Assembly: GCF_019145205.1 (NCBI RefSeq)
Contig: NZ_JAHSTT010000001.1
Coordinates: 806,001 to 870,000 of the forward strand
Direction: 5' to 3'
Length of the DNA: 64,000 nt
Source of the DNA: Pseudomonas khavaziana
Lineage (GTDB): Bacteria > Pseudomonadota > Gammaproteobacteria > Pseudomonadales > Pseudomonadaceae
The notes beneath the pieces were generated by a model. That model was given only the letters and a program-made list of their open reading frames with translations, did not search any database and was not told the origin of the DNA. Within the stretch, counting starts at the first letter, position 1, and every line of letters starts with the position of its first letter. Made by a program: the position numbers and the translations under genes. This document shows, piece by piece, positions 17,074 to 26,260 of the stretch.

Positions 17074-17988
17074 TCAGTGGCTCAGCACCATCCGTTCTTC
17101 GCCGACCTCCTTGGCATAGCGGGCCACCACCTTCTGGCACAATCCCACAATCTCCTCCACCAACTCTACCCCCACGCGCCATGACACCACCACCTGCAAG
17201 TTCGGCAGGCGCTGGGCCATCGGCAGCATCACCAATTCGCCCCGCGCCAGTTCTTCGCTGACCAGTACCGGCGGCAATGCGCCAATGCCGAAGCCATCGC
17301 GCAGCAACCGGGTAATCGCCGACACCGAGTTCACACAGTTCATCCGTGGCGCGGCCACGCCGTTGGCCTGCATCAGGCTGATCACGTCCTGGTGCGGGTG
17401 GGAGTTTTTCGAGTAGGTGATGATGCGCTCCTGGGCCAGTTCGGCCAGCGAGGCGTAGTCGCGGTGGTAGATCGATTGGCTGGCGACGATCCAGGCCATG
17501 GGGTGGCTGGCCAGTTCCAGGCTGCGTACGGTTTCCAGGCGCAGCAGGTCGGTTTGCAGGATCAGGTCCAGGAAGCCTTTTTGCAGCTGATCGCTGAGGT
17601 TAAGCGCGGTATCGGCGACCAACTCGATTTCCACCAGGGGGAAATGATCCATCAACTCCGCGACCAGCGGGCTCAGCCAAGTGTGGATCACCGTGTCCAT
17701 CGCGCCGATGCGGATGCGTCCGACCTTGCTGCTGCTGGTTTCCAGGGACTGCTTCAAGCCCTGCATGGTCACCATCATCTGTTCGGCGTAATCGAGCACC
17801 TTCAAGCCTTCCGGGGTCAGGCTAACGCCACGGGAGTCGCGCAGGAACAGCTTCACGCCCAACTCGCTTTCCAGCACAGCGATGCGGCTGGAGATCGAGG
17901 CCTGGGTGGTGAACAGCTTCTCGGCAGTCAGGCGAAAGCTCTTGAGCTTGGCCACCCAGACGAAGGTTTCGAGGAACTTCAAATTCAT
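17074..17988 (-). CDS. LysR-family transcriptional regulator, divergent from pxpABC
   Basis: 304 aa. The winged HTH is at about residues 1-62 (LETFVWVAKLKSFRLTAEKL, then QASISSRIAVLESELGVKLF), followed by the linker helix and two-lobed effector domain from about 90. It is read leftward from 17988 and shares a 175-nt region with pxpA, the classic arrangement of a LysR gene next to its target operon. By that rule it probably controls 5-oxoproline use, with 5-oxoproline or a related metabolite as effector. That assignment is inferred from position. Confidence 0.9.
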   Translation of the reverse strand: MNLKFLETFVWVAKLKSFRLTAEKLFTTQASISSRIAVLESELGVKLFLRDSRGVSLTPEGLKVLDYAEQMMVTMQGLKQSLETSSSKVGRIRIGAMDTVIHTWLSPLVAELMDHFPLVEIELVADTALNLSDQLQKGFLDLILQTDLLRLETVRSLELASHPMAWIVASQSIYHRDYASLAELAQERIITYSKNSHPHQDVISLMQANGVAAPRMNCVNSVSAITRLLRDGFGIGALPPVLVSEELARGELVMLPMAQRLPNLQVVVSWRVGVELVEEIVGLCQKVVARYAKEVGEERMVLSH

Positions 17989-18163
17989 GGGATCAACTTT
18001 TTCTTATGCATGGATCGGTTTTTATTAGTTGGACGTCGCACCGGGCAAGCGCCAAAAATCGAGCTGTTCCACGATAAGCGTCGTAGGGGTGCCAGGACAA
18101 GTTGCCAGTTCTGTGTAATAAATCCCACACTACAAAAAAACAAAGCCTACAGGAGCGACCACC
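17989..18163. promoter_or_regulatory. Divergent promoter region, lysR / pxpA
   Basis: A 175-nt non-coding region between the start codons of lysR (leftward) and pxpA (rightward GTG, preceded by AGGAGCGACCACC). It includes an AT-rich segment near 18005-18030 and another at 18118-18150 (GTAATAAATCCC, CTACAAAAAAAC), the likely sites for promoters and LysR binding. No clean T-N11-A palindrome could be picked out by eye. Confidence 0.5.
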
Positions 18164-18904
18164 GTGAGCCGCCTGCTTTTGAACTGCGACATCGGCGAAA
18201 GCTTTGGTAACTGGACTATGGGTCTGGACGCCGAAGTCATGCCGTTCATTGACTGCGCCAACGTGGCCTGCGGCTTTCATGCCGGCGACCCGAGCATCAT
18301 GCGCAAGACCGTCAGCCTGGCGTTCAAGCATGGCGTGCAGGTCGGCGCCCATCCGGCCTATCAAGACCTGCAGGGCTTTGGCCGGCGTTCCATGCATTAC
18401 ACGCCCCAGGAAATCCAGGATCTGTTGCACTACCAGATCGGCGCGCTGGACGGCATCTGCCGGGCCCAGGGCGGTCGCGTCAGCTATGTGAAGCCCCATG
18501 GGGCAATGTACAACGACATGATGGCCAACCCCGAGCAGTTGCGTGCGGTGATCCAGGCCGTGGCCGCCTACGGCGACCTGCCACTGATGCTGCTGGCCAC
18601 CCGCGACAACAGTGCTTCCCAGGCATTGGGCGATGAATACGGCGTGACTTTGTGGTTCGAAGCCTTTGCCGACCGTGCCTATGACAGCAAGGGCCACCTG
18701 GTTTCGCGCCAGTTGCCCGGCGCGGTGCATCACGACTCCGAGACCATCGTGCAGCAGGCCCTGACCATTTCCCGTGGCGAGCCGCTGGTCGCCAGTGACG
18801 GCAGCGCGCTGGTATTGCAGGCCAATACCTTGTGCGTGCATGGCGACAATGCCAGCTCGGTGGCTGCGGTGCAGCGTATCCGTGAGGCGTTGAAGACAGC
18901 ATGA
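18164..18904 (+). CDS. pxpA: 5-oxoprolinase subunit A (LamB/YcsF)
   Basis: 246 aa, GTG start with AGGAG upstream. The family motifs run in order: [46 protein letters not shown] and [17 protein letters not shown]; the conserved Asp and His residues build the metal-like active-site pocket. PxpA with PxpBC hydrolyses 5-oxoproline to glutamate using ATP, removing a damage product of glutamine and glutathione. Its TGA overlaps the ATG of pxpB by 4 nt. Confidence 0.93.
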   Translation: MSRLLLNCDIGESFGNWTMGLDAEVMPFIDCANVACGFHAGDPSIMRKTVSLAFKHGVQVGAHPAYQDLQGFGRRSMHYTPQEIQDLLHYQIGALDGICRAQGGRVSYVKPHGAMYNDMMANPEQLRAVIQAVAAYGDLPLMLLATRDNSASQALGDEYGVTLWFEAFADRAYDSKGHLVSRQLPGAVHHDSETIVQQALTISRGEPLVASDGSALVLQANTLCVHGDNASSVAAVQRIREALKTA

Positions 18905-19605
18905 AGCCACGCATTGAAGTGGTGGCTATCGACTGCCTGATGGTGCGTCTGTTTGAGGTGATTGCCGAAGCCAATATGCCGTGGATGCTCGCCGCCACCC
19001 AGCGTCTGCGGGCCGGGTTCGGCCCGGCGTTGGTGGACCTGGTGCCGTCCTACACCACCTTGATGGTGCATTACGATCTCACGGCGCTGACCCCGGCCCA
19101 GGCCCGGGAACTGATCGACCAGGCCCTTACCGATCTGCAACCCCAGGCCCAGGGTAGCGGCCAGTGCCATGTGCTGCCGGTGTGGTACGACCTGAGTGTC
19201 GGCCCGGAACTGATCCTGCTGGCCCAGCGTAGCGGCTTGGCGGTGGATGAAGTGATCCGCCGCCACAGCGCCCATGAATACCAGGTGTTTGCCCTCGGTT
19301 TCGCCCCGGGTTTTGCCTTTATGGGGCTGGTGGACGAAATCCTTGCCACGCCGCGCCTCGACACACCGCGCAAACGCGTGGCGGCCGGCAGCGTCGGCAT
19401 TGCCGAACGGCAAACCGCCGCCTACCCGGTGGTGTCGCCGGGCGGGTGGAACTTGATCGGCCGCACCCCGGCCAAGCTGTTCGACCGCGAGCGCGACGGC
19501 TACAGCTTGATGCAGCCCGGTGACACGGTGCGTTTCGAAGCGGTCGATCACGCTGAATTTATCCACTTGGGAGGCGATGACACGCCGTTGGAGGCGCAGG
19601 CATGA
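18901..19605 (+). CDS. pxpB: 5-oxoprolinase subunit B (KipI family)
   Basis: 234 aa. The KipI/AHS1 core is present: [12 protein letters not shown] early, [20 protein letters not shown] in the middle, and [21 protein letters not shown] towards the end. It is the partner of PxpC, with which it forms the ATP-dependent part of bacterial 5-oxoprolinase; the Bacillus KipI role as a kinase inhibitor is not implied here. ATGA overlaps with pxpA upstream and pxpC downstream show translational coupling of all three subunits. Confidence 0.92.
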   Translation: MKPRIEVVAIDCLMVRLFEVIAEANMPWMLAATQRLRAGFGPALVDLVPSYTTLMVHYDLTALTPAQARELIDQALTDLQPQAQGSGQCHVLPVWYDLSVGPELILLAQRSGLAVDEVIRRHSAHEYQVFALGFAPGFAFMGLVDEILATPRLDTPRKRVAAGSVGIAERQTAAYPVVSPGGWNLIGRTPAKLFDRERDGYSLMQPGDTVRFEAVDHAEFIHLGGDDTPLEAQA

Positions 19606-20516
19606 GCCGCTTGATCATCGAGGCCAGCACGCCGCTGTGCCTGTTGCAGGACGCCGGGCGTTTTGGCGTGCGCCACCTCGGCGTGACCCAGGGCGGCGCG
19701 CTGGATTGGGTATCCATGTCCTGGGCCAATTGGCTGCTGGACAATGCCCTGGATGCGCCGGTGGTGGAAATCACCCTCGGCGGCTTCACCGTGCAAGCCG
19801 AGGACTATTGCCTGCTGGCCCTGGCCGGTGCGGATCTGGGCGCTTATATCGATGAGCGTGCCATCAGCCCGGGTCGCAGTTTTATTCTGCAAAAGGGCCA
19901 ACGGTTGCGCTTCACCCAGCCGTTCAATGGGGCGCGGGCTTATCTGGCGGCGCCCGGCGGGTTCGACGCGCCGCCCGTGCTCGGCAGTTGTGCCACCGTG
20001 GTGCGTGAGTCTTTGGGCGGGGTGGACGGTTTCGGCAAAGCCTTGGCTGAAGGCGCGCGGTTGAGCTATTCCGGGACCGGAGGCGCGATGAAAGTGCTGG
20101 CCAACCCGGATTTGCCATCCGCTGCATCGCTGGACGTGATCATCGGTGCGCAGATCGGCCAGTTCAGCGGGCAGAGCCTGTTCGATGCGTTCAACACCGA
20201 ATGGGCCCTCGACAGCCGCGCCGACCGCATGGGCATGCGCTTGCTCGGTACACCGCTGCACTACCAGGGCCCGTCGTTGATTTCCGAAGGTATTCCGCTG
20301 GGAGCGATTCAAGTGCCGCCGGATGGGCAACCGATCGTGTTGCTCAATGACCGCCAGACCATTGGTGGCTATCCGCGCCTGGGAGCGTTGACGCCGTTGT
20401 CGCTGGCACGATTGGCGCAATGCCTGCCCGGTGCGACGTTGAAACTGGCGCCTATGATGCAGCCTGGCGCCCACGCGCAGCATCTGAGGTTTCTGGCGCA
20501 ATACGCCAACCCGTAA
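19602..20516 (+). CDS. pxpC: 5-oxoprolinase subunit C (KipA family)
   Basis: 304 aa. The AHS2/KipA signature segments are clear: QDAGRFGVRHLGVTQGGALD, GARAYLAAPGGFDAPPVLGS, and RADRMGMRLLG, with a FYLL-type end replaced here by PLHYQGPSLISEGIPLGAIQ. It is the last gene of the pxpABC operon, starting 4 nt inside pxpB. About 140 nt without a visible terminator separate it from the EF-hand-like gene, so read-through is possible. Confidence 0.92.
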   Translation: MSRLIIEASTPLCLLQDAGRFGVRHLGVTQGGALDWVSMSWANWLLDNALDAPVVEITLGGFTVQAEDYCLLALAGADLGAYIDERAISPGRSFILQKGQRLRFTQPFNGARAYLAAPGGFDAPPVLGSCATVVRESLGGVDGFGKALAEGARLSYSGTGGAMKVLANPDLPSAASLDVIIGAQIGQFSGQSLFDAFNTEWALDSRADRMGMRLLGTPLHYQGPSLISEGIPLGAIQVPPDGQPIVLLNDRQTIGGYPRLGALTPLSLARLAQCLPGATLKLAPMMQPGAHAQHLRFLAQYANP

Positions 20517-20659
20517 TCGAGCCTCATGGGTCAGCGAAGACACTGCCCTGGCCGGACAGGGACGCCAGAATTGCCTGACTTGCCCTGACGGCTTGAGGCT
20601 GTCGACCTCGAGGCGCAGCAATGGGAGCCTGTCGGTTCTTCTTGTTACGAGTTTGTATT

Positions 20660-21244
20660 ATGCGATTCTTGATGCTGCGTGCTTACGATATTAGCGACAA
20701 CGCCAGGCCCGACGTGGTTTACCTGGATTTTTACGACGACACACTCGCGCAGCCCCTTGCCATGGCGGCTGCAGCGGTGGATATGAAGGGCGATGGCAGG
20801 CTTGATTGGAAGCTGGCTGACGACATCAACCATAACGGTGTCACTGACACGCTGGATGCTGCCATGGCGCTGGAGTTCGCCCAGCAATTTCTCGAGTTCA
20901 ACTGGTTCAGCCAGGATGGCGCCGCCGATAAATACCTGATGGTGTTTGCCGTAGACTTCGATGCCAATGGCATACCAGACACCGTGCGCCTGCATTTTCA
21001 CCAAGGCGAGGGGCAGCTCGATGATGAGTCACTGGCCTACACAGCGGCTTATTTTACCAACGAGGTGGGCACCGCCGATGGCGCCCATATCAGCCAGGAC
21101 GTGAACAACGACGGCCGCGTCAATGGTGTCGATGCAGAACTGGTGCGGCGGTTCTCCAGTAACTTCCTGCTGTTCGGCTGGCATGATGCGCGCAGGCCCA
21201 CGCCGTCGACACCACCCTGCAAACCGGTGCTGAATCGGCCGTAA
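20660..21244 (+). CDS. EF-hand/dockerin-like calcium-binding protein, unknown role
   Basis: 194 aa from the ATG at 20660 (an in-frame ATG at 20621 with GAGG upstream is an alternative). At least three EF-hand-like loops occur: D55-NxNG-x2-D-x2-D66 (DINHNGVTDTLD), D99 (DFDANGIPDTV) and D147-D158 (DVNNDGRVNGVD), plus a weaker DMKGDGRLD at 41. The 55 and 147 loops resemble dockerin-type repeats. There is no signal peptide and no obvious membrane segment. I do not recognise a family. It follows pxpC on the same strand and is convergent with the VWA gene; calcium binding is inferred from loop chemistry. Confidence 0.6.
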   Translation: MRFLMLRAYDISDNARPDVVYLDFYDDTLAQPLAMAAAAVDMKGDGRLDWKLADDINHNGVTDTLDAAMALEFAQQFLEFNWFSQDGAADKYLMVFAVDFDANGIPDTVRLHFHQGEGQLDDESLAYTAAYFTNEVGTADGAHISQDVNNDGRVNGVDAELVRRFSSNFLLFGWHDARRPTPSTPPCKPVLNRP

Positions 21245-21262
21245 AGGGCCTGCCGAGGTGGC

Positions 21263-22441
21263 TTATTTGGCCAGGAAACGCATGCCTTCCTCCAGGCCGC
21301 GCAAGGTCAGCGGGTACATCTGATCCTCCACCAGCTCCCGCACGATTGCGGTCGATGCCGTATAACCCCAGGTGTCCTTGGGGTATGGGTTGATCCAGAT
21401 CAGCTTCTTGTACTTGGCCATGAAGCGCTGCATCCACACATACCCAGGCTCCTCGTTCCAATGCTCGACGCTGCCGCCGGCCTGGGTGATCTCATAGGGC
21501 GCCATGGCTGCATCGCCGATGAAGATCACCTTGTAGTCGGCGCCGTACTTGTGCAGCAGGTCCTGGGTGGAGGTGCGCTCCGAGGTGCGGCGCTGGTTGT
21601 TCTTCCACACCGACTCGTACACGAAGTTGTGGAAGTAGAAATACTCCAGGTGTTTGAACTCGGTTTTGCAGGCGGAGAACAGCTCTTCGCAGGTCTTCAC
21701 ATGGGCGTCCATCGAACCGCCGATATCGAACAGCAACAACAGCTTGATGGTGTTGCGGCGCTCGGGGCGCATCTGGATATTCAGCAACCCGGCGTCGCGG
21801 GCGGTGTGGTCGATGGTGCCGTCGATATCCAGCTCTTCGGCCGCACCCTGGCGTGCGAACTTGCGCAGCCGGCGCAGGGCGATCTTGATGTTGCGCGTGC
21901 CCAGCTCCACCTGGTCGTCGAGGTTCTTATACTCGCGCTGGTCCCAGACTTTCACGGCCTTGCCCTGGCGCTTGCCGGCGTCACCCACGCGAATGCCTTC
22001 CGGGTTGTAGCCACCGGAACCAAACGGGCTGGTGCCGCCAGTGCCGATCCACTTATTGCCGCCGGCATGCCGTTCTTTCTGTTCTTCCAGGCGTTTCTTG
22101 AACTCCTCGATCAACTTGTCGAGTCCGCCCAGGGACTGGATCTGCGCGCGTTCTTCATCGCTCAGGGAACGTTCGAACTCCTTGCGCAGCCAGTCTTCGG
22201 GGATCAGCGCCTGCAAGTGGTCGTCGAGCTTTTCCAGGCCGTTGAAATAAGCCCCGAAGGCGCGGTCGAACTTGTCGAAATGCCGCTCGTCCTTGACCAG
22301 GATCGCCCGGGCCAAGTAGTAGAACTCGTCCATGTCGGCGAAGGTCACGCGCTGTTTCAGCGCGTTGATCAGGTCGAGCAGTTCGCGCACCGATACCGGC
22401 ACCTTGGCTGCACGCATTTCATTGAACAGGTTGAGCAACAT
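21263..22441 (-). CDS. VWA-domain protein (CoxE-like), partner of MoxR ATPase
   Basis: 392 aa. A helical N-terminal region (about 1-125) precedes a Gly-rich linker and a von Willebrand A domain from about 230. The metal-ion motif reads DIGGSM (D239, S243), i.e. DxGxS instead of the usual DxSxS, and the distal GDAAM aspartate is present. Such CoxE-type VWA proteins work with a MoxR AAA+ ATPase to assemble or activate metalloenzymes or other complexes; the client here is unknown. Its ATG overlaps the moxR stop by 1 nt (TAATG). Confidence 0.88.
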   Translation of the reverse strand: MLLNLFNEMRAAKVPVSVRELLDLINALKQRVTFADMDEFYYLARAILVKDERHFDKFDRAFGAYFNGLEKLDDHLQALIPEDWLRKEFERSLSDEERAQIQSLGGLDKLIEEFKKRLEEQKERHAGGNKWIGTGGTSPFGSGGYNPEGIRVGDAGKRQGKAVKVWDQREYKNLDDQVELGTRNIKIALRRLRKFARQGAAEELDIDGTIDHTARDAGLLNIQMRPERRNTIKLLLLFDIGGSMDAHVKTCEELFSACKTEFKHLEYFYFHNFVYESVWKNNQRRTSERTSTQDLLHKYGADYKVIFIGDAAMAPYEITQAGGSVEHWNEEPGYVWMQRFMAKYKKLIWINPYPKDTWGYTASTAIVRELVEDQMYPLTLRGLEEGMRFLAK

Positions 22442-23286
22442 TATCGGTTACCGCGGCGGCTCATGAACGCCAGACGTTCCAGCAGCTGCACGTCTTGCTC
22501 GTTCTTCACCAAGGCACCGGCAAGCGGCGGGATGGCTTTGGTCGGGTCGCGTTCGCGCAGCACCGCTTCGCCGATATTGTCGGCCATCAGCAGCTTGAGC
22601 CAGTCCACCAGTTCGGAGGTGGACGGTTTTTTCTTCAGGCCCGGCACCTTGCGTACATCGAAGAACACATCGAGCGCTTCGCTGACCAGGTCCTTCTTGA
22701 TGTCCGGGTAGTGCACGTCCACGATCTTCTGCAGGGTAGGGCGGTCGGGGAAGGCGATGTAGTGGAAGAAGCAGCGACGCAGGAAGGCGTCCGGCAGCTC
22801 TTTTTCGTTGTTGGAGGTAATGATGATGATCGGGCGCTTCTTGGCCCTGATGGTCTCGTCGATCTCGTAGACGTAGAACTCCATCTTGTCGAGTTCCTGC
22901 AACAGGTCGTTGGGGAACTCGATGTCGGCCTTGTCGATTTCATCGATCAGCAGGATCACCCGCTCTTCGGACTCGAAGGCTTCCCAGAGCTTGCCCTTCT
23001 TCAAGTAGTTGCGCACATCGTGGACCTTGTCCACACCCAGTTGCGAGTCGCGCAGGCGGCTGACCGCGTCGTACTCGTACAGGCCCTGATGGGCCTTGGT
23101 GGTGGACTTGATGTGCCAGGTGATCAGCCGGGCACCGAAGGATTCGGCCAGTTGCTCGGCGAGCATGGTCTTGCCGGTGCCCGGTTCGCCCTTGACCAGC
23201 AACGGCCGTTCCAGGGTGATGGCGGCGTTGACGGCCAGTTTCAGGTCATCGGTAGCCACATAGGCCTGGGTGCCTTCGAACTTCAT
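22441..23286 (-). CDS. MoxR-family AAA+ ATPase
   Basis: 281 aa. Walker A is GEPGTGKT (residues 33-40), Walker B LLIDEIDKAD, sensor-1 is IIITSNNEKELPDAF with the downstream Arg finger in LRRCFF, and a C-terminal helical lid follows. This size and layout matches the MoxR group, which acts as a chaperone-like ATPase with VWA proteins. It is upstream of and overlaps the VWA gene, so the two are one operon. The integrated element begins 74 nt beyond its start codon. Confidence 0.92.
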   Translation of the reverse strand: MKFEGTQAYVATDDLKLAVNAAITLERPLLVKGEPGTGKTMLAEQLAESFGARLITWHIKSTTKAHQGLYEYDAVSRLRDSQLGVDKVHDVRNYLKKGKLWEAFESEERVILLIDEIDKADIEFPNDLLQELDKMEFYVYEIDETIRAKKRPIIIITSNNEKELPDAFLRRCFFHYIAFPDRPTLQKIVDVHYPDIKKDLVSEALDVFFDVRKVPGLKKKPSTSELVDWLKLLMADNIGEAVLRERDPTKAIPPLAGALVKNEQDVQLLERLAFMSRRGNR

Positions 23287-23359
23287 CGGTCATTCCTCGA
23301 ATTCATCAATGTCCGGACTATACCGCGCAGCCCTGGCGACTGTGAACGCAGACGGGTTA

Positions 23360-23371
23360 TTCAGTCTCTGA
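23360..23371. repeat. Putative attL core (direct repeat)
   Basis: TTCAGTCTCTGA, identical to 30696-30707; lies between the moxR start and the integrase. The upstream trinucleotide TTA versus TTG at the right end extends the match with one change. Confidence 0.6.
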
Positions 23372-23528
23372 CTCACCGGTACACTCGCAAACTGTTGAGT
23401 CCGCTGGAAGCCCTGTAGAATAAGGGGCGCAGCGGTTCTGCTCTGTGTCACATGGCTGGGCATTCAGCGTTTGGATGTGCCGCATGTCACCAACACACGA
23501 CCGTACCACGTGCCCCGGAGAATCCTGC

Positions 23529-24983
23529 ATGTCTTATTTGTCCCGCCGCGATGGTCGGTACCACTACCGCCGCCGATTCCCCGCCGATGTTGCCGAGCTT
23601 GTAGGGCGTGCAGAATTTCGCAAGGCGCTGGGCACCGCTGATAGAACCGAGGCACTGCGCCTTGCTAGGCAAGTATCAGTAGAGTTCGACCGTATATGCT
23701 CTGACGCCTTGGCACCGGCTACAGGCTCAGCCCAGGGGCAAGCGGACCCAACCTCACCGGTTGATGCTCAGGCTGTCTTGCGGGGCTTGAGAGACGTTGT
23801 GGAGAGGGTGACTACGGCCGCTGTTGAGGCGATGCATCCCCGAGGTCGGCGGGTAGCTAAAGACTGGAAGACCGAGTTCGATTGGCAGGAGAGGGCGCTG
23901 CTAGCGATCATAGACGGCACGCATCCAGGCGCAGCAGAAACTCACGTGCTTGAAGCAATGACCGCATTAAAAGCATTGCGGGCTGTACGTGATGGTTCGC
24001 CTTTGGCAGTGACGCCAGATGCACACGCGCCGGTCGAACCGATGCTGCCGCAAGAAAGCGCCGTATCTTCCAATCCTGATAGCCGTACTGCTGCTGAATT
24101 CACGGAAGCACTCGACGGCTACTGTGAGCGGGTCAGCTCTGGCCGCGTTGCCATCATGCGCAAGCTTTGCAAAGACGTGTTGCGCTGGCCGAGTACCCAA
24201 GCGGATCAGGTCGAAAGGATTATGCGGTACGCCGAGGGCAAGTTAGCGGGCGGCGGTAAGGCGTCGTCGGTGCATACCCAGGCTGCGGGACTTATCACTA
24301 TTCTCCGGGAGGTTCCCGGCTGGTCTGGTATCAGCTTGCCAAAGACTGGTGCGGTAGCACGTGCAGTACGCGCTGGTGGTGCGCTATCCAAGGAAGCCCG
24401 CGACCCTATGCCGTTAGACGTGGTGAAGGTGGTGCAGGCAAGCCTTGAGGCTCGCGGTGATGATGTGGACGCGACGGCAGCAAAGCTGCTGGTTCGATAC
24501 GGTTTACGCCCCATTGAGCTATTGCAGGAGGGGCGGGCAGCATTGACGGAGAGGGTGGATATTCTCGGCAAGCGAGAGCTAGTGTTTCGTGCAGGGTTGT
24601 CCGGTGCCAAGAACGCAGCCAGCCGCCGCGATTTACCGGTGCATGCGGATGACGTGAAAGCCTTTGAACTGGTACTCAGCGGTATTGGCATTGAGGACTC
24701 TGCAACGAAGGCGGAGCGCGAGCGAAGGGGGAGGCAGCGAGTCTCTCGACTGAGCAGAGCAGTAAGTATCGGCTTGCGAGGACAACCTGAGCGGCTGAGT
24801 TTGTACAGCTTTCGGCATACCTGCGCTGACCTTCTACGCGCCGTGGGTGCATCTGGTGAAGAGGTCGGCGGTGTTCTTGGGCACACGGCTGGAGGATCGA
24901 AAGCCACTAGCATCTATGGTGGTACTGCGCCACTTGATCGGCCACGGGCATTACTCGCGGCGGTACGTGACCTGCTGCCCTGA
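23529..24983 (+). CDS. Tyrosine-recombinase integrase (DUF6538-type N-terminus)
   Basis: 484 aa from the ATG at 23529 (GGAG upstream; an in-frame GTG at 23445 gives a non-homologous-looking extension). The N-terminus YLSRRDGRYHYRRRFPADV is the arm-type domain of integrases for genomic islands. The catalytic domain is in the C-terminal third: Arg in VRYGLRPIEL, Arg at about 429 in YSFRHT, His at about 452 in VLGHT and Tyr at about 463 in TSIYGG. The His that usually precedes the second Arg is Ser (YSFRHT), as in many relatives. It should catalyse insertion and excision at the flanking 12-bp repeat. Confidence 0.92.
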   Translation: MSYLSRRDGRYHYRRRFPADVAELVGRAEFRKALGTADRTEALRLARQVSVEFDRICSDALAPATGSAQGQADPTSPVDAQAVLRGLRDVVERVTTAAVEAMHPRGRRVAKDWKTEFDWQERALLAIIDGTHPGAAETHVLEAMTALKALRAVRDGSPLAVTPDAHAPVEPMLPQESAVSSNPDSRTAAEFTEALDGYCERVSSGRVAIMRKLCKDVLRWPSTQADQVERIMRYAEGKLAGGGKASSVHTQAAGLITILREVPGWSGISLPKTGAVARAVRAGGALSKEARDPMPLDVVKVVQASLEARGDDVDATAAKLLVRYGLRPIELLQEGRAALTERVDILGKRELVFRAGLSGAKNAASRRDLPVHADDVKAFELVLSGIGIEDSATKAERERRGRQRVSRLSRAVSIGLRGQPERLSLYSFRHTCADLLRAVGASGEEVGGVLGHTAGGSKATSIYGGTAPLDRPRALLAAVRDLLP

Positions 24984-25077
24984 GTCGGGAAGTGGAGTTC
25001 TATACGCGGCCTAAAAATGCTGACCTCGTGCGCTAGGGCTTCTCCGATTCGATCACGTGTTTCTCCCCCGTGGCCCC

Positions 25078-25506
25078 TCAATCGGCAGTCGTTTGCGACG
25101 GTTTCAGGGGGCGAGAGCCTCGTGCTTGCAGCCATGCAGAGTCGATGTCTCCTGCGTCACCGATGACGATGACATCGCCTGTCTTCTCATTGCTAGCGAT
25201 AAGGTCTAGAAGTTTTGCAGATGGGTGCATTGCGAGCACCATACCGTAGGTGCGGTACTTGTCGAACGTCTGCGTAGATTCGAGCGTGACTGTCACGCCT
25301 TCACATGGAATCGCGCTAGGCAGGCGCAGCTTGTTAAGCAGTGGCGCACTAAACAGATGCTCTAAAAAGGAGGCGCTACCTTTACTGTTCACAGCAAGCA
25401 CCAATGACGTGCCGGATTCCTTGGCAATATCTAATGCGAACGTGAGAGCTGCGGACAGATGTTCTTCGTCAGCATGCGTCGGCAGGTAGTGCGCCCAGTT
25501 TGTCAT
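25078..25506 (-). CDS. Unknown protein of the element, divergent from recombinase
   Basis: 142 aa from the ATG at 25506, preceded by CGGAC. In-frame ATGs at 25533, 25662 and 25689 would lengthen it; the longer forms would code through the TGAGCYAY repeats, so the short form was preferred. The sequence alternates helix and strand: SAALTFALDIAKESGTSLVL, then DVIVIGDAGDIDSAWLQARG near the end. I do not recognise a family. The divergent layout with the recombinase suggests shared control, perhaps a regulator, but no DNA-binding motif is evident. Confidence 0.55.
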   Translation of the reverse strand: MTNWAHYLPTHADEEHLSAALTFALDIAKESGTSLVLAVNSKGSASFLEHLFSAPLLNKLRLPSAIPCEGVTVTLESTQTFDKYRTYGMVLAMHPSAKLLDLIASNEKTGDVIVIGDAGDIDSAWLQARGSRPLKPSQTTAD

Positions 25507-25582
25507 GTGGTCAGTCCGTTGAGGTTGGCCCATAACGATAGCATGACAACGCTCTGAGTAGCGGCTCAAAAGGTACACCCTG

Positions 25583-25676
25583 TGAGCCACCGCTAAATTA
25601 TCTGCAAGGCATGGCTCAAAGGTGTTGACTTGTATTGAGCTATTAGTGACTATATGAGCCATAGGTTCTGAGCTAC
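25583..25676. promoter_or_regulatory. Cluster of TGAGCYAY repeats upstream of the serine recombinase
   Basis: TGAGC[CT]A[CT] occurs at 25583, 25636, 25655 and 25669 on the plus strand and inverted at 25611-25618, with looser copies (TGAGTAGC at 25554, GCGGCTCA at 25561). A candidate promoter TTGACT (25625-25630) with GACTAT 17 nt on (25648-25653) is interleaved. This looks like a recombinase binding (res-type) or operator region for the gene at 25703. Confidence 0.55.
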
Positions 25677-25702
25677 TCAGGCCGCTCATTAGGTATCGGA
25701 AC

Positions 25703-26260
25703 ATGGCAACCATCGGATATGTGCGGGTCTCCACTCACGACCAAAGCGTCGAAGCCCAAAAGCATGGGCTCACTGAGATGTACAACGTAGACGAGTGGTA
25801 CGAGGACAGTGGAGTGTCTGGCGCTGTGAAGGCATTAGAGCGCCCTGGCTTTGATGCCTTGGTTGCCTATGTTCGCCGTGGCGACACGCTGGTAGTCAGC
25901 GCCGTGGATCGCTTAGGGCGCGATACTCTGGACGTACTCCACACAGTGGAGGCATTGCAGGCCAAAGGCGTGAGCATAATCTCCAAGCGCGAGGGTTTCG
26001 ACCTCAGTACGCCCATAGGTAAGGCCATGCTTACCATGCTGGCCGCTGTAGCGGAGCTGGAGCGTTCAAATATCAAAGCCCGTCAGATGGCAGGTATTGA
26101 GCGTGCAAAGGCTGAGGGGAAAGCCCTGGGCCGTGAGAAGACTATCAATGACGCGCAGGTCAGCGAGTGGCGTAAGACCAATAGCGCCAGCATCAAGGCC
26201 ACTGCCGAGCACTTCAATATCTCAGTAGCCTCGGTCAAGCGCGCTTGTGCGGCGGTTTGA
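25703..26260 (+). CDS. Small serine recombinase (resolvase/invertase family)
   Basis: 185 aa. The catalytic N-terminal domain is complete: YVRVST with nucleophile Ser10, the Arg residues in VDRLGRD (R70, R73), and the dimerisation E-helix around 100-130 (KAMLTMLAAVAELERSNIK). A C-terminal helix-turn-helix follows (ASIKATAEHFNISVASVKRA). It resembles Tn3-type resolvases and Gin-like invertases, and could resolve dimers of the excised circle or flip a segment. The repeat cluster just upstream is its likely binding site. The ribosome-binding site is weak. Confidence 0.9.
   Translation: MATIGYVRVSTHDQSVEAQKHGLTEMYNVDEWYEDSGVSGAVKALERPGFDALVAYVRRGDTLVVSAVDRLGRDTLDVLHTVEALQAKGVSIISKREGFDLSTPIGKAMLTMLAAVAELERSNIKARQMAGIERAKAEGKALGREKTINDAQVSEWRKTNSASIKATAEHFNISVASVKRACAAV

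Noticed and set aside
23287..23528. A tRNA or tmRNA gene as integration target
   Set aside because: No cloverleaf or tRNA-like end was seen on either side of the element; the target appears to be plain intergenic DNA.
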